Shown in pieces: positions 25,778 to 36,047 of a stretch of DNA of 64,000 bases; position 1 is the stretch's first letter; each line of letters starts with the position of its first letter. The translations under genes and the position numbers were made by a program. Source of the DNA: Jejubacter sp036620675 (GTDB taxonomy: Bacteria > Pseudomonadota > Gammaproteobacteria > Enterobacterales > Enterobacteriaceae); assembly GCA_036620675.1 (NCBI GenBank), contig JAZHEE010000009.1; one strand, written 5' to 3'. The notes under the pieces are model-generated. The model worked only from the letters and a program-made list of their open reading frames with translations, did no database searches and was not told where the DNA came from.

Positions 25778-26117
25778 AGAGGACCTTTTGATAATACGCG
25801 ACGCGCGCAAGGGCGATGCGCTTATGGTAGAAGGCCCTGCCGTTGATAAAAAGTAACAGTTGCGCAGCGAAAAGTAATAACAGTCGTTCATGTTATCTTA
25901 CCTTCCGGCGGATCCATCCTGTGCCAACATCGGGAATAACGATGATAATTCTTAATTTAGTCTTAAGCCTTATTGTTATCAGGTATAACTCTTATTTTAG
26001 ATTCTTACCCGGGGCTTTTTTTCTCCTGAAAATACGCACAGTAAAGCATCAACCGGCAACCAAACGGCGCTGGTGCTTAGGCTTTCACTTATTAGTTAAG
26101 GCTGAGGAGTCGTTGCG
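25778..26117. other. ylaC–hha intergenic region
   Basis: 340 bp with no credible gene. The interval corresponds to the place of maa (maltose acetyltransferase) in E. coli; I see no remnant of that gene. The middle part (about 25940–26040) is AT-rich. A plus-strand frame spanning it overlaps the hha end and has no family features. Confidence 0.5.
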
Positions 26118-26336
26118 TTATCGGACAAATTTCCACACAGACGTCGGGATTTTATCGTAGAGTTTGTTCATGGTAAGTTCCGCCAGACGGTGGTCTGCGG
26201 CTGAATAAAATACCGCCAGTTCATGGTCTGATAATTCATATTTATTTTTTTCAATAACGCGCTCAAGCGTATCGATGGTCTGACAGCGGCGCAGACGCAT
26301 CAGATAGTCTGTCTTAGTTAAGGGCTTAGTTGTCAT
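26118..26336 (-). CDS. hha: Hha, H-NS co-regulator
   Basis: A 72-residue protein almost identical to E. coli Hha (KTDYLMRLRRCQTIDTLERV). Hha binds H-NS/StpA filaments and represses horizontally acquired and thermoregulated genes. In the tomB-hha pair it acts as toxin to TomB. It is separated from tomB by 28 bp and shares its orientation. Confidence 0.97.
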   Translation of the reverse strand: MTTKPLTKTDYLMRLRRCQTIDTLERVIEKNKYELSDHELAVFYSAADHRLAELTMNKLYDKIPTSVWKFVR

Positions 26337-26364
26337 GAAATCACCTCAAGTGCTTCTAAAATTA

Positions 26365-26739
26365 TTAAAATGAAAGGCTTACCGGATGGGCTTTGCTTTC
26401 ATTGACGAAACACCGGAACAAGCGATTGCTGGATTTGTACCATTGCTGCAAATCCTGTGCATTAATGCCGTAGTTGCTAAACAACATGAAGGTATCGTCC
26501 AGGTATTCGTCTATTTGTTGGGTCAACTTACTCTCATCTTCATACTTAATCTTGTAATTAAGTGCGAAGGTTGCTATGTGCTCAATCAAATCATTCAACT
26601 GCAGGTTGACGGTGGAGGTTGGATCATTAACCCAGCCGGGAGTGCCATCGTCGAGCCTTGTCAGGCAGTCATGATACAGATTTTCGCAGAGATATTTTAG
26701 CTGCGCTATATCATGCCGCTTCGGTGAGTATTCGTCCAT
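26365..26739 (-). CDS. tomB: TomB, Hha toxicity modulator
   Basis: A 124-residue homologue of E. coli TomB (YbaJ), with the conserved start MDEYSPKRHDIAQLKYLCE and ending near HPVSLSF. The FRCFVNES stretch holds the conserved Cys whose oxidation by TomB/Hha chemistry has been described. It acts as antitoxin to Hha and affects biofilm formation. It is upstream of hha in the same operon. Confidence 0.96.
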   Translation of the reverse strand: MDEYSPKRHDIAQLKYLCENLYHDCLTRLDDGTPGWVNDPTSTVNLQLNDLIEHIATFALNYKIKYEDESKLTQQIDEYLDDTFMLFSNYGINAQDLQQWYKSSNRLFRCFVNESKAHPVSLSF

Positions 26740-27161
26740 ATGCTATCCCCTTTTATCGTATAAATCTGATAAAGGATCCGGTAAAGAGCACCGTCATAAT
26801 GTGGAGATTTAACGCACATTTTCAACTACTGATAAATTATAAATCAGTATTTGAGAATTTTCCCTACGATATTACGAAAAATTACAATCAGACAGCGAAG
26901 CAGCTTATTAATGATTTTACCTCTAACCTTCCAGTCTGTGAATAGCTGTTTTCATAATTGGCGATTTATCAATGTTTTCAGTATGTTGGCCTGTTTGTTG
27001 ATTGAGGGCAAATTTTGCAAAAACGACGTGTGGTTAGAAAATGACAATAAGGTAACTATGATTAATCTGTAAAATTAATTTAATTTAACAATAACGGATG
27101 TGGATGATTGAAGCGGCGAAATAAAATTTGATCTACCAGAGAGGTTGCTGGCGGCAGGCAT
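26740..27161. other. tomB promoter region and acrB–tomB intergenic gap
   Basis: About 420 bp, strongly AT-rich, with no convincing gene; the small plus-strand frames lack ribosome binding sites and family features. It must contain the tomB-hha promoter. AT content and position suggest H-NS/Hha binding, which is inference. Confidence 0.5.
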
Positions 27162-27189
27162 AAAAAAGGCCGCTTGCGCGGCCTTTTTT
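27162..27189 (-). terminator. acrAB terminator (bidirectional)
   Basis: AAAAAAGGCCGC-ttgc-GCGGCCTTTTTT is a perfect 12-bp stem with A and T tails on both sides, 17 bp beyond the acrB stop codon. Confidence 0.92.
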
Positions 27190-27206
27190 CACTACCCTTG
27201 TCAGGG

Positions 27207-30200
27207 TTATACGTCGTTTTCGGAATTCTTCTGCTGCCCGGTTTCTTCAACCTTCTTACCGAAGCGGCGGCGTACCACCACGAAGAATACCGGAACGAAG
27301 AAGATAGCCAGTACGGTCGCGGTAATCATACCGCCCATTACGCCGGTACCTACCGCGTTCTGGGAACCTGAACCTGCGCCTGTGCTGATAGCCAGCGGCA
27401 GTACCCCGAGGATAAAGGCCAGTGAGGTCATCAGAATGGGGCGCAGACGCATACGTACCGCCTCCAGCGTGGCCTCGATAAGTCCTTTGCCCTCTTTTTC
27501 CATCAGATCCTTGGCGAATTCTACGATAAGTATCGCGTTCTTCGCCGACAGGCCGATGGTAGTCAACAGACCTACCTGGAAGTACACGTCGTTGGTCAGG
27601 CCGCGCATGGTGGCGGCCAGCAGCGCGCCGACAACCCCCAGCGGAACGACCAGCATAACCGAGAACGGAATCGACCAGCTCTCGTACAGTGCCGCCAGAC
27701 ACAGGAACACCACAATCAGCGAGATGGCATACAGCGCCGGCGCCTGGTTGCCGGAGAGTCGCTCCTGATAGGAGAGACCGGTCCAGTCATAGCCCACGCC
27801 GGTCGGCAGTTTGCTGGCCAGCTGTTCCATCAGCGTCATGGCTTCACCGGTACTCTTACCCTGAACTGCTTCACCCAGGATCTCCATGGAAGGCAGACCG
27901 TTGTAACGTTCCAGACGCGGCGAGCCATACTGCCAGTGGCCGGTCGCGAAGGCGTTGAACGGCACCATCTGACCGTTGGAACCGCGGACATACCACTTAC
28001 TGATATCGCTGGGCAGCATACGGGAAGAGGCTTCGCCCATGATGTAAACCTTCTTCACACGACCTCGGTCGATGAAGTCGTTGACGTAGCTACTTCCCCA
28101 GCCGGCGCCCAGGGTGGTATTGATATCGCTGATGGAGACGCCCAGAGATTCGGCTTTCTCCTGATCGATTTCAATCTTGTACTGCGGCGTATCTTCCAGA
28201 CCGTTAGGACGCACAGAGGTCAGAACATCCGGATGCTGGGCCACCATACCTAATAGCTGGTTACGGGCCTGCATGAGCGCGTCGTGTCCCAGTCCGCCCT
28301 GGTCTATCAACTCGAAGTCGAAGCCGGTTGCGGTACCCAGTTCCACGATCGCCGGCAGGTTAAAGGCGAACACCATCGCGTCTTTAATCTGCGAGAAGGC
28401 TCCCATGGCCCGGCCGGTAATGGCGGTAACCTTGTTTTCCGCGCCCTGACGTTCATCCCAGTCTTTCAGACTGACGAAGGCCAGACCGGTGTTCTGGCCA
28501 CGGCCCGCAAAGCCAAAGCCGTTAACCGTAAAGACGGAATTAACGTTCGCTTTCTCTTTAGTCAGGAAGTAGTCGGTCACCCGATCCATGATCTTCTGGG
28601 TTCTTTCCTGGGAGGCGCCAGCAGGCAACTGAACCTGTACCAGGAATACCCCCTGATCCTCTTCCGGCAGGAAGGAGCTTGGCAGGCGCAGGAACAGCCA
28701 GGCCATGCCCACCACAATCAGCACGTACAGCAGCAGATAGCGGCCGGTGCTACGCAGGATGCTGCCTACGCTGTCGGTGTAGTGGTGCGTGCTCTTATCG
28801 AACATGCGGTTGAACCAGCCGAAGAAGCCTGTTTTGCCTTCTCCGTGATCGCCTTTTTTCACCGGTTTCAGCAGGGTGGCACACAGCGCTGGCGTCAGGA
28901 TCATCGCCACCAGTACCGACAGCACCATCGCTGAGACGATAGTGATGGAGAACTGGCGATAGATAGCCCCGGTTGCGCCGCCGAAGAAGGCCATCGGGAT
29001 AAATACCGCCGACAGTACCATCGCAATACCGACCAGAGCCCCCTGGATCTGGCCCATCGATTTGCGGGTGGCCTCCCTGGGAGGGAGTCCTTCCTCCACC
29101 ATGACACGCTCGACGTTTTCGACCACCACGATGGCGTCATCCACCAACAGCCCTATCGCAAGAACCATGGCGAACATCGTTAGCGTGTTTATCGAGTAGC
29201 CGAAGGCGGCAAGGACGGCGAATGTCCCCAGGAGTACGACCGGCACTGCGATAGTTGGAATCAGCGTAGCACGGAAGTTCTGCAGGAACAGGTACATCAC
29301 CAGGAAGACCAGCACAATGGCTTCCACCAGGGTTTTCACCACTTCGAAGATAGAGATCTTAACGAACGGCGTGGTGTCGTACGGGTAGACCACTTCCAGA
29401 CCATCCGGGAAGAAGGGCTTCAGTTTTTCTACCTGAGCACGCACTGCGGCGGCGGTATCCAGCGCGTTAGCGCCGGTCGCCAGTTTAATCCCAAGGCCGG
29501 AAGCCGGGTGTCCGTTAAAGCGCGCGATAACGTCGTAGTTTTCGCCGCCCAGTTCAATCTTCGCCACGTCACGCAGACGAACCTGGGAACCATCCTGATT
29601 CACTTTCAGCAGGATTTTGCCAAATTCATCCGTAGAGGTCAGACGGGTCTGAGCGATGATGGAGGCGTTAAGCTGCTGACCTTTGGCCGGCGGCGTGCCG
29701 CCTAGCTGACCTGCGGCGACCTGGGCGTTCTGGGCTTTAATGGCCGTGGCCACGTCGCCTGGGGTCAGGGAGTAGTTAGTCAGTTTGTCCGGATCCAGCC
29801 AGATACGCATGGCGTACTGGGAACCAAACAGCTGAACGTCGCCCACCCCTGAAGTACGGCTGACCGGGTCTTTGATATTAGAGCCGACGTAGTCCGCGAT
29901 ATCTTCCTGCGTCATGCTGCCGTCGGTGTTGATAAAGCCAAGCACCATCAGGAAGCTACTGGAGGATTTTTTCACGTTGATACCCTGCTGCTGCACTTCC
30001 TGCGGCAGCAGCGGCATCGCCAGCTGCAGTTTGTTCTGCACCTGTACCTGGGCGATATCCGCGTCGGTACCGGTCTCAAAGGTCAGCGTAATCTCAACGG
30101 TACCGGACGAATCACTGGTGGAGGACATATACATCAGGTTATCGATACCGTTCATATTCTGTTCGATAACCTGAGTCACGGTGTCCTGCACCGTTTTCGC

Positions 30201-30359
30201 ATCAGCCCCCGGGTAGGTGGCCGTAACGGTGACAGCCGGCGGCGCAATCGTCGGGTATTGCGCAACGGGAAGCTTAAGTATTGAAAGCAACCCTGCCAGC
30301 ATGATGATGATCGCGATAACCCACGCAAAGATGGGGCGATCGATAAAAAACTTAGCCAT
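27207..30359 (-). CDS. acrB: AcrB, multidrug RND efflux pump
   Basis: A 1050-residue RND transporter (E. coli AcrB 1049). It starts MAKFFIDRPIFAWVIAIIIML. The proton-relay aspartates lie in AIGLLVDDAIVVVENVERVM. The Phe-rich drug-binding pocket and the GLLTTIGLSAKNAILIVEFAK helix with the conserved Lys are intact. It forms the AcrA–AcrB–TolC pump for bile salts, dyes and many antibiotics. It is 22 bp downstream of acrA. Confidence 0.98.
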   Translation of the reverse strand: MAKFFIDRPIFAWVIAIIIMLAGLLSILKLPVAQYPTIAPPAVTVTATYPGADAKTVQDTVTQVIEQNMNGIDNLMYMSSTSDSSGTVEITLTFETGTDADIAQVQVQNKLQLAMPLLPQEVQQQGINVKKSSSSFLMVLGFINTDGSMTQEDIADYVGSNIKDPVSRTSGVGDVQLFGSQYAMRIWLDPDKLTNYSLTPGDVATAIKAQNAQVAAGQLGGTPPAKGQQLNASIIAQTRLTSTDEFGKILLKVNQDGSQVRLRDVAKIELGGENYDVIARFNGHPASGLGIKLATGANALDTAAAVRAQVEKLKPFFPDGLEVVYPYDTTPFVKISIFEVVKTLVEAIVLVFLVMYLFLQNFRATLIPTIAVPVVLLGTFAVLAAFGYSINTLTMFAMVLAIGLLVDDAIVVVENVERVMVEEGLPPREATRKSMGQIQGALVGIAMVLSAVFIPMAFFGGATGAIYRQFSITIVSAMVLSVLVAMILTPALCATLLKPVKKGDHGEGKTGFFGWFNRMFDKSTHHYTDSVGSILRSTGRYLLLYVLIVVGMAWLFLRLPSSFLPEEDQGVFLVQVQLPAGASQERTQKIMDRVTDYFLTKEKANVNSVFTVNGFGFAGRGQNTGLAFVSLKDWDERQGAENKVTAITGRAMGAFSQIKDAMVFAFNLPAIVELGTATGFDFELIDQGGLGHDALMQARNQLLGMVAQHPDVLTSVRPNGLEDTPQYKIEIDQEKAESLGVSISDINTTLGAGWGSSYVNDFIDRGRVKKVYIMGEASSRMLPSDISKWYVRGSNGQMVPFNAFATGHWQYGSPRLERYNGLPSMEILGEAVQGKSTGEAMTLMEQLASKLPTGVGYDWTGLSYQERLSGNQAPALYAISLIVVFLCLAALYESWSIPFSVMLVVPLGVVGALLAATMRGLTNDVYFQVGLLTTIGLSAKNAILIVEFAKDLMEKEGKGLIEATLEAVRMRLRPILMTSLAFILGVLPLAISTGAGSGSQNAVGTGVMGGMITATVLAIFFVPVFFVVVRRRFGKKVEETGQQKNSENDV

Positions 30360-30381
30360 GCCTTAACGGCTCCTGTTTTTG

Positions 30382-31581
30382 TTAAGACTGTTTCTGTTCG
30401 GACTGAGCTGCTGCGCCCTGCTGTTGCGCGTTGGCATCGCCGGATTTGGCTTCTTCAGGCTTAACCGTGGCGCCGGGCTTAATCTTCTGCAGTCCGGAGA
30501 CGATCACTTTGTCTCCGCTCTTCAGCCCGTCAGTGACCAGCCATTTATCGCCAATGGCCTGACTGGCAGTGACTTTGCGCATTTCGACTTTATTGTCCTT
30601 GCCAACCACCATCGCGGTAGCGTCGCCGCGCGGCGTGCGGGCGATACCCTGCTGGGGCACCAGCAGTGCGTCAGGATTGGTGCCTTCTTCCAGCGTCGCA
30701 CGGACATACATACCCGGCAGTAGCGTATGGTCGGGGTTCGGGAAGATGGCGCGCAGCGTGATAGAGCCGGTGGTCTGATCGACGGTGACGTCCGAGAATT
30801 CCAGCGTGCCGGTCTGGTTGTACTGAACGCCGTTGGCGGTGCTCAGCGTCACTTTCGCCTTACCGTTTTCCTGCTTAAGGGTGCCGTTAGCCAGCTCCTG
30901 TTTCAGACGCAGAAAATCGTTACTGGACTGGGTGACATCCACATAGATGGGATCCAACTGGGTCACGGTCGCCATCGCAGTTGTCTGGCCGGTTTGCACC
31001 AGCGCACCTTCGGTGACGGCGGATTTGCTGATACGTCCACTGATCGGCGAGGTTACCTTGGTGTAGGCGAGGTTAATGCGAGCAGTTTCCACGGCGGCTT
31101 TGGCGGCAACGACCGCTGCGTCGGCCTGTTTGGCTTCGGCGGCGGCGTTATCGTAGTCCTGTTGGCTCACATAATGAGTGCCCAGCAGTTTCCGGTAGCG
31201 ATTCACCGTCAGGCGTGCCATATGGGCGCTGGCTTCGGCTTTCGCCAGATCGCCTTTAGCGCTATCCCACGAAGCCTGATAGGTCGCGGGATCGATCTGG
31301 TAAAGTGAAACACCGGCTTTAACGTCGCTTCCTTCGATAAAATTACGTTTCAGGATAATGCCACTGACCTGAGGACGTACTTCCGCAACGCGGTAAGGGC
31401 TGGTGCGTCCGGGAAGTTCAGTTTTTATCTGAAGAGGTTCGCTTTGCAGCGTCACAACGTCCACAGGTATCGCCTGAGCCGATTGCTGCTGGGACTGATC
31501 GTCATTACATCCTGTAAGCGCTAAACCGCCTGAGAGCATCAGAACGACCGCCAGAGGCGACAACCCTCTGTTTTTGTTCAT
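30382..31581 (-). CDS. acrA: AcrA, membrane-fusion lipoprotein of AcrAB-TolC
   Basis: A 399-residue periplasmic adaptor. Its lipoprotein signal ends LALTGC with the acylated Cys near residue 25, followed by lipoyl, alpha-hairpin (AKAAVETARINLAYTKVTSPISG) and beta-barrel domains. The C-terminal tail is Gln/Ser-rich. The frame extends upstream to 31626, but the ATG at 31581 gives the E. coli start MNKNRG. It is repressed by AcrR from the divergent promoter region. Confidence 0.97.
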   Translation of the reverse strand: MNKNRGLSPLAVVLMLSGGLALTGCNDDQSQQQSAQAIPVDVVTLQSEPLQIKTELPGRTSPYRVAEVRPQVSGIILKRNFIEGSDVKAGVSLYQIDPATYQASWDSAKGDLAKAEASAHMARLTVNRYRKLLGTHYVSQQDYDNAAAEAKQADAAVVAAKAAVETARINLAYTKVTSPISGRISKSAVTEGALVQTGQTTAMATVTQLDPIYVDVTQSSNDFLRLKQELANGTLKQENGKAKVTLSTANGVQYNQTGTLEFSDVTVDQTTGSITLRAIFPNPDHTLLPGMYVRATLEEGTNPDALLVPQQGIARTPRGDATAMVVGKDNKVEMRKVTASQAIGDKWLVTDGLKSGDKVIVSGLQKIKPGATVKPEEAKSGDANAQQQGAAAQSEQKQS

Positions 31582-31672
31582 AGGTAAACCTCGAGTGTCC
31601 GATTTCAAAATTTGATCAATGGTCAAAAGTCCATAAACCCATTGCTGCGTTTATATTATCGTCGTGCTATGG

Positions 31673-31696
31673 TACATACATTCACAAATGTATGTA
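31673..31696. promoter_or_regulatory. AcrR operator
   Basis: A 24-bp dyad with arms TACATACATT and AATGTATGTA, the same sequence as the E. coli AcrR operator between acrR and acrA, here 28 bp before the acrR ATG. It should control both acrAB and acrR. Confidence 0.93.
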
Positions 31697-31724
31697 AATC
31701 TGACTCCTGTAAATCCCTTAACCG

Positions 31725-32372
31725 ATGGCACGAAAAACCAAACAGCAGGCGCAGGAGACGCGCCAGCACATTCTTGACGTGGCGCTGCGCCTTTTTTCCG
31801 AACAGGGCGTTTCGGCCACTTCGCTCGCTGATATTGCGAAGGCGGCAGGCGTAACGCGCGGCGCCATCTACTGGCATTTTCGCAATAAATCCGATCTGTT
31901 CAATGAAATATGGGAGCTTTCGGAATCCAGTATTGGGGATTTAGAGATTGAGTATCGGGCAAAATTTCCCGACGATCCACTTTCAGCGCTCAGAGAGCTT
32001 TTGATTTACATTCTGGAAACCACGGTAACGGAAGAGCGCCGACGCCTGATGATGGAGATTATTTTCCATAAATGCGAGTTTGTCGGTGAAATGATGAGCG
32101 TACAACAGGCCCAGCGCAGTCTCTATATGGAAGGTTACGATCGCATCGAAGCCAGCCTGAAACGCTGTAGCGATGCCGGCATGCTGCCCGCTACCCTGCA
32201 AACCCGCCGCGCCGCGGTGCTGATGCGCTGCTATATTACCGGTATTATGGAAAGCTGGCTATTCGCGCCGGATACCTTCGATCTACGGCGTGAAGCCCGG
32301 GAATATGTGGCGATTCTGATTGAAATGTTCCAGCTCTGCCCGAGCCTGCGCCAGGTCGCCAGCGAAAACTAG
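31725..32372 (+). CDS. acrR: AcrR, TetR-family repressor of acrAB
   Basis: A 215-residue TetR regulator of exactly the E. coli length. The helix-turn-helix lies at about residues 26–55 (ATSLADIAKAAGVTRGAIYWHF) and the C-terminal ligand domain contains RRRLMMEIIFHKCEFVGEM. It is divergent from acrA. It derepresses efflux on binding dyes and other pump substrates. No truncation is seen, so repression should be intact. Confidence 0.97.
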   Translation: MARKTKQQAQETRQHILDVALRLFSEQGVSATSLADIAKAAGVTRGAIYWHFRNKSDLFNEIWELSESSIGDLEIEYRAKFPDDPLSALRELLIYILETTVTEERRRLMMEIIFHKCEFVGEMMSVQQAQRSLYMEGYDRIEASLKRCSDAGMLPATLQTRRAAVLMRCYITGIMESWLFAPDTFDLRREAREYVAILIEMFQLCPSLRQVASEN

Positions 32373-32479
32373 CTTACGGCCGCCAGGCGGCGGATTAAGA
32401 GCATGTCGCTATTTCCGGATTAAAAGGCGTGCTATTCTGCGTCACATCAAAGCTATTGCTTCAGTACATTCTCATCCGG

Positions 32480-35400
32480 ATGATTATGCAGCACGCGACC
32501 AGTCGGCGGAAATTCACATCCGCTTTCATTATTACTCTGATATTTATTCTGTTCAGTGGCCTGTTGCCGCTGAACCAGGCGTATGCGCAGTCTAATGGCG
32601 ATCTACCCTCCCGCAGCGAGATTCAGAATCAGCTTGATGCGCTAGACAAACAGAAAAGCCTGTCGTCCCGGGATAAGCTGGCCCAGCAGGACTTGACTCA
32701 GACTCAGGAGATGCTGGAAAAGCTCAAGCGCGTAAAAGAAGAGAGCGGCGATCTTAATAAGCAGATTGAGCAGGCGCCAGTCAAAATGCGTGAGGCGACC
32801 CGCAAACTCGAAGCGCTTCGCAAACCGCAGGATGATGCCGCCATCAGCAAACAGCTGGCGCGCCTGAGTCTGCGTCAGCTGGAAGAGCGACTGGGCACGG
32901 CACTTGAAGATCTCCAGAACGCCCAGAGCGACCTCTCTACCTTTAACAGCCAACTGGTATCGCTGCAAACCCAGCCTGAGCGGGTGCAGAATGCCATGTC
33001 CAACGCCACTCGCCAGCTTCAGCAGGTTCGTAACCGCCTGAGCGGTACCGCGGCAGGGGATACCGCGCTGCGCCCCACCCAACAGTCGCTATTACTGACC
33101 CAGCAGGCGCTGCTTAACGCGCAGATAGAGCAGCAGCGCAAAAGCCTGGAAGGTAACACTGCGCTGCAGGATTCGCTGCAAAAGCAGAAGGATTACACCA
33201 CCGCATACATCAGTCAGCTGGAACATCAACTGAAGCTATTGCAGTCGGCGGTGAACAACAAGCGCCTGACCCTGACGGAACGCACCGCCCGCGAAGCGGT
33301 AACCCCGGAAGAGGCCAGCAATATCCAGAAAAACCCGCTGGTAAAGCAGGAGCTGGATCTCAACCATCAGATCAGCCAGCGCCTGATCGACGCCACTCAG
33401 AACGGTAACGATCTGGTACAGCGCAATATTCAGGTCAAAACCTGGCTGGATCGAGCATTGCAGTCGGAACGAAACCTGAAAGAGCAGATCGCCGTGCTGA
33501 AGGGGAGCCTGCTGCTGTCGCGTATCCTCTATCAGCAGCAGCAGACGCTGCCGTCGGCGGATCAACTGGAAGATATGACCAATCGCATCGCCGACCTGCG
33601 CCTGGAGCAGTTCGACATCAATCAGCAGCGGGATGCGTTATTTCAGCGCGAGGCTTTTGTCGATCGGCTGATTCAACCTGGGAAGGATAAGGAAAAGGCA
33701 CAGGCCGATGACGAGGTACGCGACGCACTGCTGGAAGTGGTGGATATGCGGCGTGAATTGCTCGATCAGCTTAACAAACAGCTGGGCAACCAGTTGATGC
33801 TGGCGATTAATCTGCAGATGAACCAGCAGCAGTTGATGAACGCCAGCGGCAACCTGCAAAAAATTCTGACCCAGCAGATCTTCTGGGTAACCTCTAACAA
33901 GCCGATGGACTGGGAGTGGTTCAAAGCTTTCCCCCAGGCATTGAAAGACCAGATTGCAGGGATGAAGGATCTCTTCAGCCATGGCAAAGCGTCGCCGGCT
34001 TTGGGAATGGGACTGATTCTGGCGCTGCCGCTGTTGCTGGTGGCGGGACTGGTGCGCTGGCGTTTCCGCTGGCTTAAAGAACGACTGAAAACACTGTCGG
34101 ACGATGTGGGGCAGTTGCGTAAAGACAGCCAGCTTCATACCCCGATGGCGCTGCTGATTAATCTGGTGCGCACGCTACCGGTGTCATTGCTGATTCTGGG
34201 GATCGGCATGCTGTTACTGTGTATGCGCTTTACCTCCAGCGATCTGATGTGGGATATCGCCAAAGAGCTGGCGCTGTTCTGGACGATTTTCGGTCTGAGC
34301 TGGCGGGTGCTGGAAAAAGAGGGCGTTGCGGTACGCCACTTTATGATTTCGCCGATGAAAAGCCGCCACTATCGGCGCCAGATGGTGCGAATCAGCCTGG
34401 CGCTGCTGCCGCTGTTGGTCTGGGCGGTGATTGGCGGCCATTCGCCGCTGCACCTGATGAACGATGTGCTGGGCCAGTTCGTTATTTTCCTGAACCAGCT
34501 GCTGCTGGCCGGTCTGATGCTGCCGATGTGGCGCGACGCCTGGCGCGATAAAGAGTCCCACACCATTCGCCTGGTGGTGATCACCATCCTGCTGCTGGTG
34601 CCCATTGGCTTACTGGTGCTGACGGCGACCGGTTACTTCTATACCACGCTGCGCCTGGCGCACCGTTGGGTCGATACCGTCTACCTGGTGATCGTCTGGA
34701 ACCTGCTGTACCAGACGGTGTTACGCGGTCTGAGCGTGGCGGCGCGGCGTATCGCCTGGCGCCGGGCCCTGGCGCGTCGCGAAGCGATGGCCAAAGAGGG
34801 CGAAGAGGGGGCGGAAACCGTGGTGGAAGAAGAGCCGCCGCTCGGGCTGGATCAGGTCAATCAGCAGACGCTGCGCCTGACCACGCTTGCGATGTTCGTC
34901 CTGTTCGGACTGGTATTCTGGGCAATCTGGTCTGATTTGATTACGGTCTTTACCTATCTGGACAGCATTGTGCTGTGGGAGTACAGCTCCGGTAGCGGCG
35001 GGGCGGCGGTGACGAAAAGCGTCACCATGGGTAGTATGCTGATAGCGCTGCTCTCTTTTATGCTGGCCTGGATATTGATCCGCAACCTGCCGGGGTTGCT
35101 GGAGGTGTTGATACTTTCCCGGCTGAAGATGCGTCAGGGCTCCTCTTACGCCATCACCACTATTCTCAACTATGTGATTATTGCCACCGGCGCCATTGCC
35201 GTGCTGGGCTCGCTGGGTATCTCCTGGGATAAACTCCAGTGGATGGCTGCCGGTCTGTCGGTTGGCCTGGGTTTCGGGCTGCAGGAAGTGTTCGGTAACT
35301 TTATCGCTGGCCTGATGATCCTGTTTGAACGCCCGGTGCGTATTGGCGATACCATTACTATTGGCACTTATTCGGGAACGGTCAGTAAGATTCGCATTCG

Positions 35401-35866
35401 CGCCACTACGCTTACCGACTTTGACCATAAAGAGATAATCGTGCCCAATAAGGCCTTTGTCACCGAGCGGCTGATCAACTGGTCGCTGAGCGACACCGTA
35501 ACTCGCGTGGTGGTGAAGCTGGGCGTGGCCTATGGATCCGATCTCGAAAAGGTGAAGAAGATCCTCTACCGGGCCGCGACCGATCATCCCAAAGTGATGC
35601 ACGATCCGGCGCCAGAGGTTTTCTTCCTGGCCTTCGGTCAGAGTTCGCTGGATCACGAACTGCGTTTCTATGTACGCACCCTGGCGGATCGTAACGCCAC
35701 CCTTGACGAGGTAAACCGCGCCATTGAACAGCTGTGCCGTGAACACGAGATCGACGTGGCCTTTAACCGTCTTGAGGTGCATATGCTCAACGACAAGGGC
35801 GATGAGCAGACCGTGGTGAAACGCGGCGACGGCACCGATGAAGAAGGGGAAGCGCCGTCAGTCTGA
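32480..35866 (+). CDS. mscK: MscK, potassium-regulated mechanosensitive channel
   Basis: A 1128-residue MscS-family channel. A signal peptide (ending NQAYAQ) is followed by a large periplasmic coiled-coil domain of about 430 residues, a series of inner-membrane helices, and the MscS pore and beta domain at the C-terminus (LSVGLGFGLQEVFGNFIAGL). It opens under hypo-osmotic stress, modulated by external potassium. The start is chosen at 32480 (MIMQ…), mirroring E. coli MTMF; 32486 and 32429 are alternatives. Its 3' end overlaps rsmS on the other strand by 9 bp. Confidence 0.95.
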   Translation: MIMQHATSRRKFTSAFIITLIFILFSGLLPLNQAYAQSNGDLPSRSEIQNQLDALDKQKSLSSRDKLAQQDLTQTQEMLEKLKRVKEESGDLNKQIEQAPVKMREATRKLEALRKPQDDAAISKQLARLSLRQLEERLGTALEDLQNAQSDLSTFNSQLVSLQTQPERVQNAMSNATRQLQQVRNRLSGTAAGDTALRPTQQSLLLTQQALLNAQIEQQRKSLEGNTALQDSLQKQKDYTTAYISQLEHQLKLLQSAVNNKRLTLTERTAREAVTPEEASNIQKNPLVKQELDLNHQISQRLIDATQNGNDLVQRNIQVKTWLDRALQSERNLKEQIAVLKGSLLLSRILYQQQQTLPSADQLEDMTNRIADLRLEQFDINQQRDALFQREAFVDRLIQPGKDKEKAQADDEVRDALLEVVDMRRELLDQLNKQLGNQLMLAINLQMNQQQLMNASGNLQKILTQQIFWVTSNKPMDWEWFKAFPQALKDQIAGMKDLFSHGKASPALGMGLILALPLLLVAGLVRWRFRWLKERLKTLSDDVGQLRKDSQLHTPMALLINLVRTLPVSLLILGIGMLLLCMRFTSSDLMWDIAKELALFWTIFGLSWRVLEKEGVAVRHFMISPMKSRHYRRQMVRISLALLPLLVWAVIGGHSPLHLMNDVLGQFVIFLNQLLLAGLMLPMWRDAWRDKESHTIRLVVITILLLVPIGLLVLTATGYFYTTLRLAHRWVDTVYLVIVWNLLYQTVLRGLSVAARRIAWRRALARREAMAKEGEEGAETVVEEEPPLGLDQVNQQTLRLTTLAMFVLFGLVFWAIWSDLITVFTYLDSIVLWEYSSGSGGAAVTKSVTMGSMLIALLSFMLAWILIRNLPGLLEVLILSRLKMRQGSSYAITTILNYVIIATGAIAVLGSLGISWDKLQWMAAGLSVGLGFGLQEVFGNFIAGLMILFERPVRIGDTITIGTYSGTVSKIRIRATTLTDFDHKEIIVPNKAFVTERLINWSLSDTVTRVVVKLGVAYGSDLEKVKKILYRAATDHPKVMHDPAPEVFFLAFGQSSLDHELRFYVRTLADRNATLDEVNRAIEQLCREHEIDVAFNRLEVHMLNDKGDEQTVVKRGDGTDEEGEAPSV

Positions 35867-36019
35867 TTCAGACGGTGTTTGAGCCTGCTTGCGTAAAAAA
35901 TCCTGACGCACAATTTCCAGCGCCGCCAGTGCGGTGTGGGTCGGGATTTGGTGCTGCTCCAGCAGCATAATCAGATCGACGGCCAGTTTGACTTCGTCTG
36001 GGGCCTGTTCCAGCGACAT
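35858..36019 (-). CDS. rsmS: RsmS (YbaM), small pleiotropic regulator
   Basis: A 53-residue protein read directly from the minus strand: it begins [20 protein letters not shown] and ends QTPSESD. It matches E. coli YbaM ([26 protein letters not shown]…). The DUF2496 family member RsmS affects the Rsm/virulence network in Pectobacterium; its biochemical role is unknown. The gene lies between mscK and priC, as in E. coli, and its 3' end overlaps mscK. Confidence 0.93.
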   Translation of the reverse strand: [53 protein letters not shown]

Positions 36020-36047
36020 AGGCGTTCTCCGGGTTGCGGTTAAGGGG

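Noticed and set aside
25778..26117. Decayed maa gene
   Set aside because: Position fits, but no stretch translates to maltose acetyltransferase hexapeptide repeats in any frame.
31673..31696. CRISPR-like or mobile-element palindrome
   Set aside because: This dyad is the known AcrR operator between acrR and acrA.
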